This document shows, piece after piece, positions 4,946 to 5,602 of a stretch of 5,602 bases of DNA. The translations under genes and the position numbers were made by a program. Source of the stretch: Treponema sp. (GTDB taxonomy: Bacteria; Spirochaetota; Spirochaetia; Treponematales; Breznakiellaceae). The stretch lies in NCBI GenBank assembly GCA_031259345.1, contig JAIRLQ010000159.1, positions 1 to 5,602 on the forward strand. The letters run 5' to 3'. The notes under the pieces were generated by a model. That model had not been told where the DNA came from, ran no database searches, and worked only from the letters and a program-made list of their open reading frames with translations. Positions within the stretch are counted from its first letter, which is position 1, and each line of letters opens with the position of its first letter.

Positions 4946-5602
4946 ATGGAACAAAAAATTAAAATTCTGCTGGTTGATGATCAAACCCTGATTACCGAAA
5001 GCCTCAGCACTTTTTTGTCAAATTATACGGAAGATATGCTGGTAATCGGAACCGTTATTAACGGCAAGGAGGCGGTAACAATTACTGAAAAAGAACATCC
5101 CGACATTATTCTTATGGATGTACTGATGCCTGAAATGGGCGGGGTTGAAGCGGTGGGTCTTATCAAAAAAAAATCCCCCGAAATAAAAATTATCATGCTC
5201 TCGACCTATGGCGAGGATGAATATGTCCGGGCGGCGCTGCTGGCGGGCGCTTCAGGTTATCTCCTGAAGGACATATCTCCCACGGAACTCATTACCGCAA
5301 TCCGGGCCCTAAAAAACAACGTGATACAAATATCACCGGAGATTGCCCGGAAAATGGTGGAATATAAATATAACGGTGAAAATCCGGCGGGCGGCAGTGA
5401 TTTGCCCGATGTATCGGAATCATTGCCCTGGCTAAAAACGCTGACCAACCGGGAACGGGAAATTTTTACCCTCATTACCACCGGTTACGATAACGAGGGA
5501 ATATCGGATAAATTAAATATTGCCCTGCAGACCGTAAAAAACCAGGTCAGTACCATCTATTCCAAACTTGGGGTAAAAGACCGTTTTGAGATAATCCGGC
5601 TG
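4946..5602 (+). CDS. NarL/LuxR-type response regulator (3' end outside the window)
   Basis: This is the likely DNA-binding partner of the adjacent histidine kinase. The 219 codons run to the window edge without a stop; relatives are about 210-225 residues, so only a few codons should be missing. The receiver domain (about 5-120) has the acidic pair Asp11/Asp12, phospho-acceptor Asp58 (in LMDVLMPEMGG), Ser86 and Lys108. The linker spans about 125-163. The LuxR helix-turn-helix begins at LTNREREIF (166-174) and continues through TVKNQVSTIYSKLGVKDR (196-213). Two positions differ from the common family pattern TVKNHVSNI: Gln200 for His and Thr203 for Asn, in or near the recognition helix. Target promoters are unknown; the palindrome-rich region before the permeases or the dyad before galK are possible but untested sites. 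Confidence 0.92.
   Translation, partial: MEQKIKILLVDDQTLITESLSTFLSNYTEDMLVIGTVINGKEAVTITEKEHPDIILMDVLMPEMGGVEAVGLIKKKSPEIKIIMLSTYGEDEYVRAALLAGASGYLLKDISPTELITAIRALKNNVIQISPEIARKMVEYKYNGENPAGGSDLPDVSESLPWLKTLTNREREIFTLITTGYDNEGISDKLNIALQTVKNQVSTIYSKLGVKDRFEIIRL

Noticed and set aside
4616..4984. 122-codon - strand frame crossing the histidine kinase end and the spacer
   Set aside because: It is antisense to the conserved ATPase domain, has no family resemblance, and runs through the hairpins.

Overview
The window looks like the chromosome of a spirochaete, most likely a Treponema of the termite-gut or related group. This rests on gene style: a CUT1 sugar permease pair, a divergent galactokinase, short or overlapping gene junctions, and intergenic DNA packed with palindromes of the GGGGGCTGTCC type. 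I recognise the style but could not search for relatives, so the assignment is moderate confidence only. All five genes lie on the + strand.

Layout. Bases 1-410 have no credible gene. They are filled almost end to end with inverted repeats: a hairpin pair at 8-66, a 137-bp element at 93-229 with 14-bp perfect terminal inverted repeats, small hairpins at 229-265, and a second element at 287-398 built the same way from a different sequence. Two ABC-transporter permeases follow (411-1289 and 1286-2101, 4-bp ATGA overlap). A 76-bp gap with a plausible promoter and a dyad then leads to a galactokinase-family GHMP kinase (2178-3539). Three bases later begins a six-TM sensor histidine kinase of the DesK/NarX (HisKA_3) type (3543-4829). 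A 116-bp spacer with hairpins precedes a NarL/LuxR-type response regulator (4946 to beyond the right edge).

How the genes may work together. The permeases should form the heterodimeric membrane channel of a MalFG-like sugar importer. The sugar-binding protein is not in the window and could lie to the left; the ATPase is also absent and may be a shared MalK/MsmX-like protein elsewhere. The kinase would phosphorylate galactose, or a related sugar, released from the imported substrate. The histidine kinase and response regulator form a matched two-component pair that starts so close to galK that co-expression is likely. A link between sugar uptake, sugar phosphorylation and signalling is therefore the most interesting biological suggestion here, but it is inferred from gene order alone.

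Main points for follow-up: the two composite palindromic elements; the Asn in place of the usual sugar-contacting Glu in the kinase; the Tyr in place of the phosphatase Gln in the histidine kinase; the candidate promoter and operator before galK; and a perfect 13-bp-arm palindrome inside the second permease gene.
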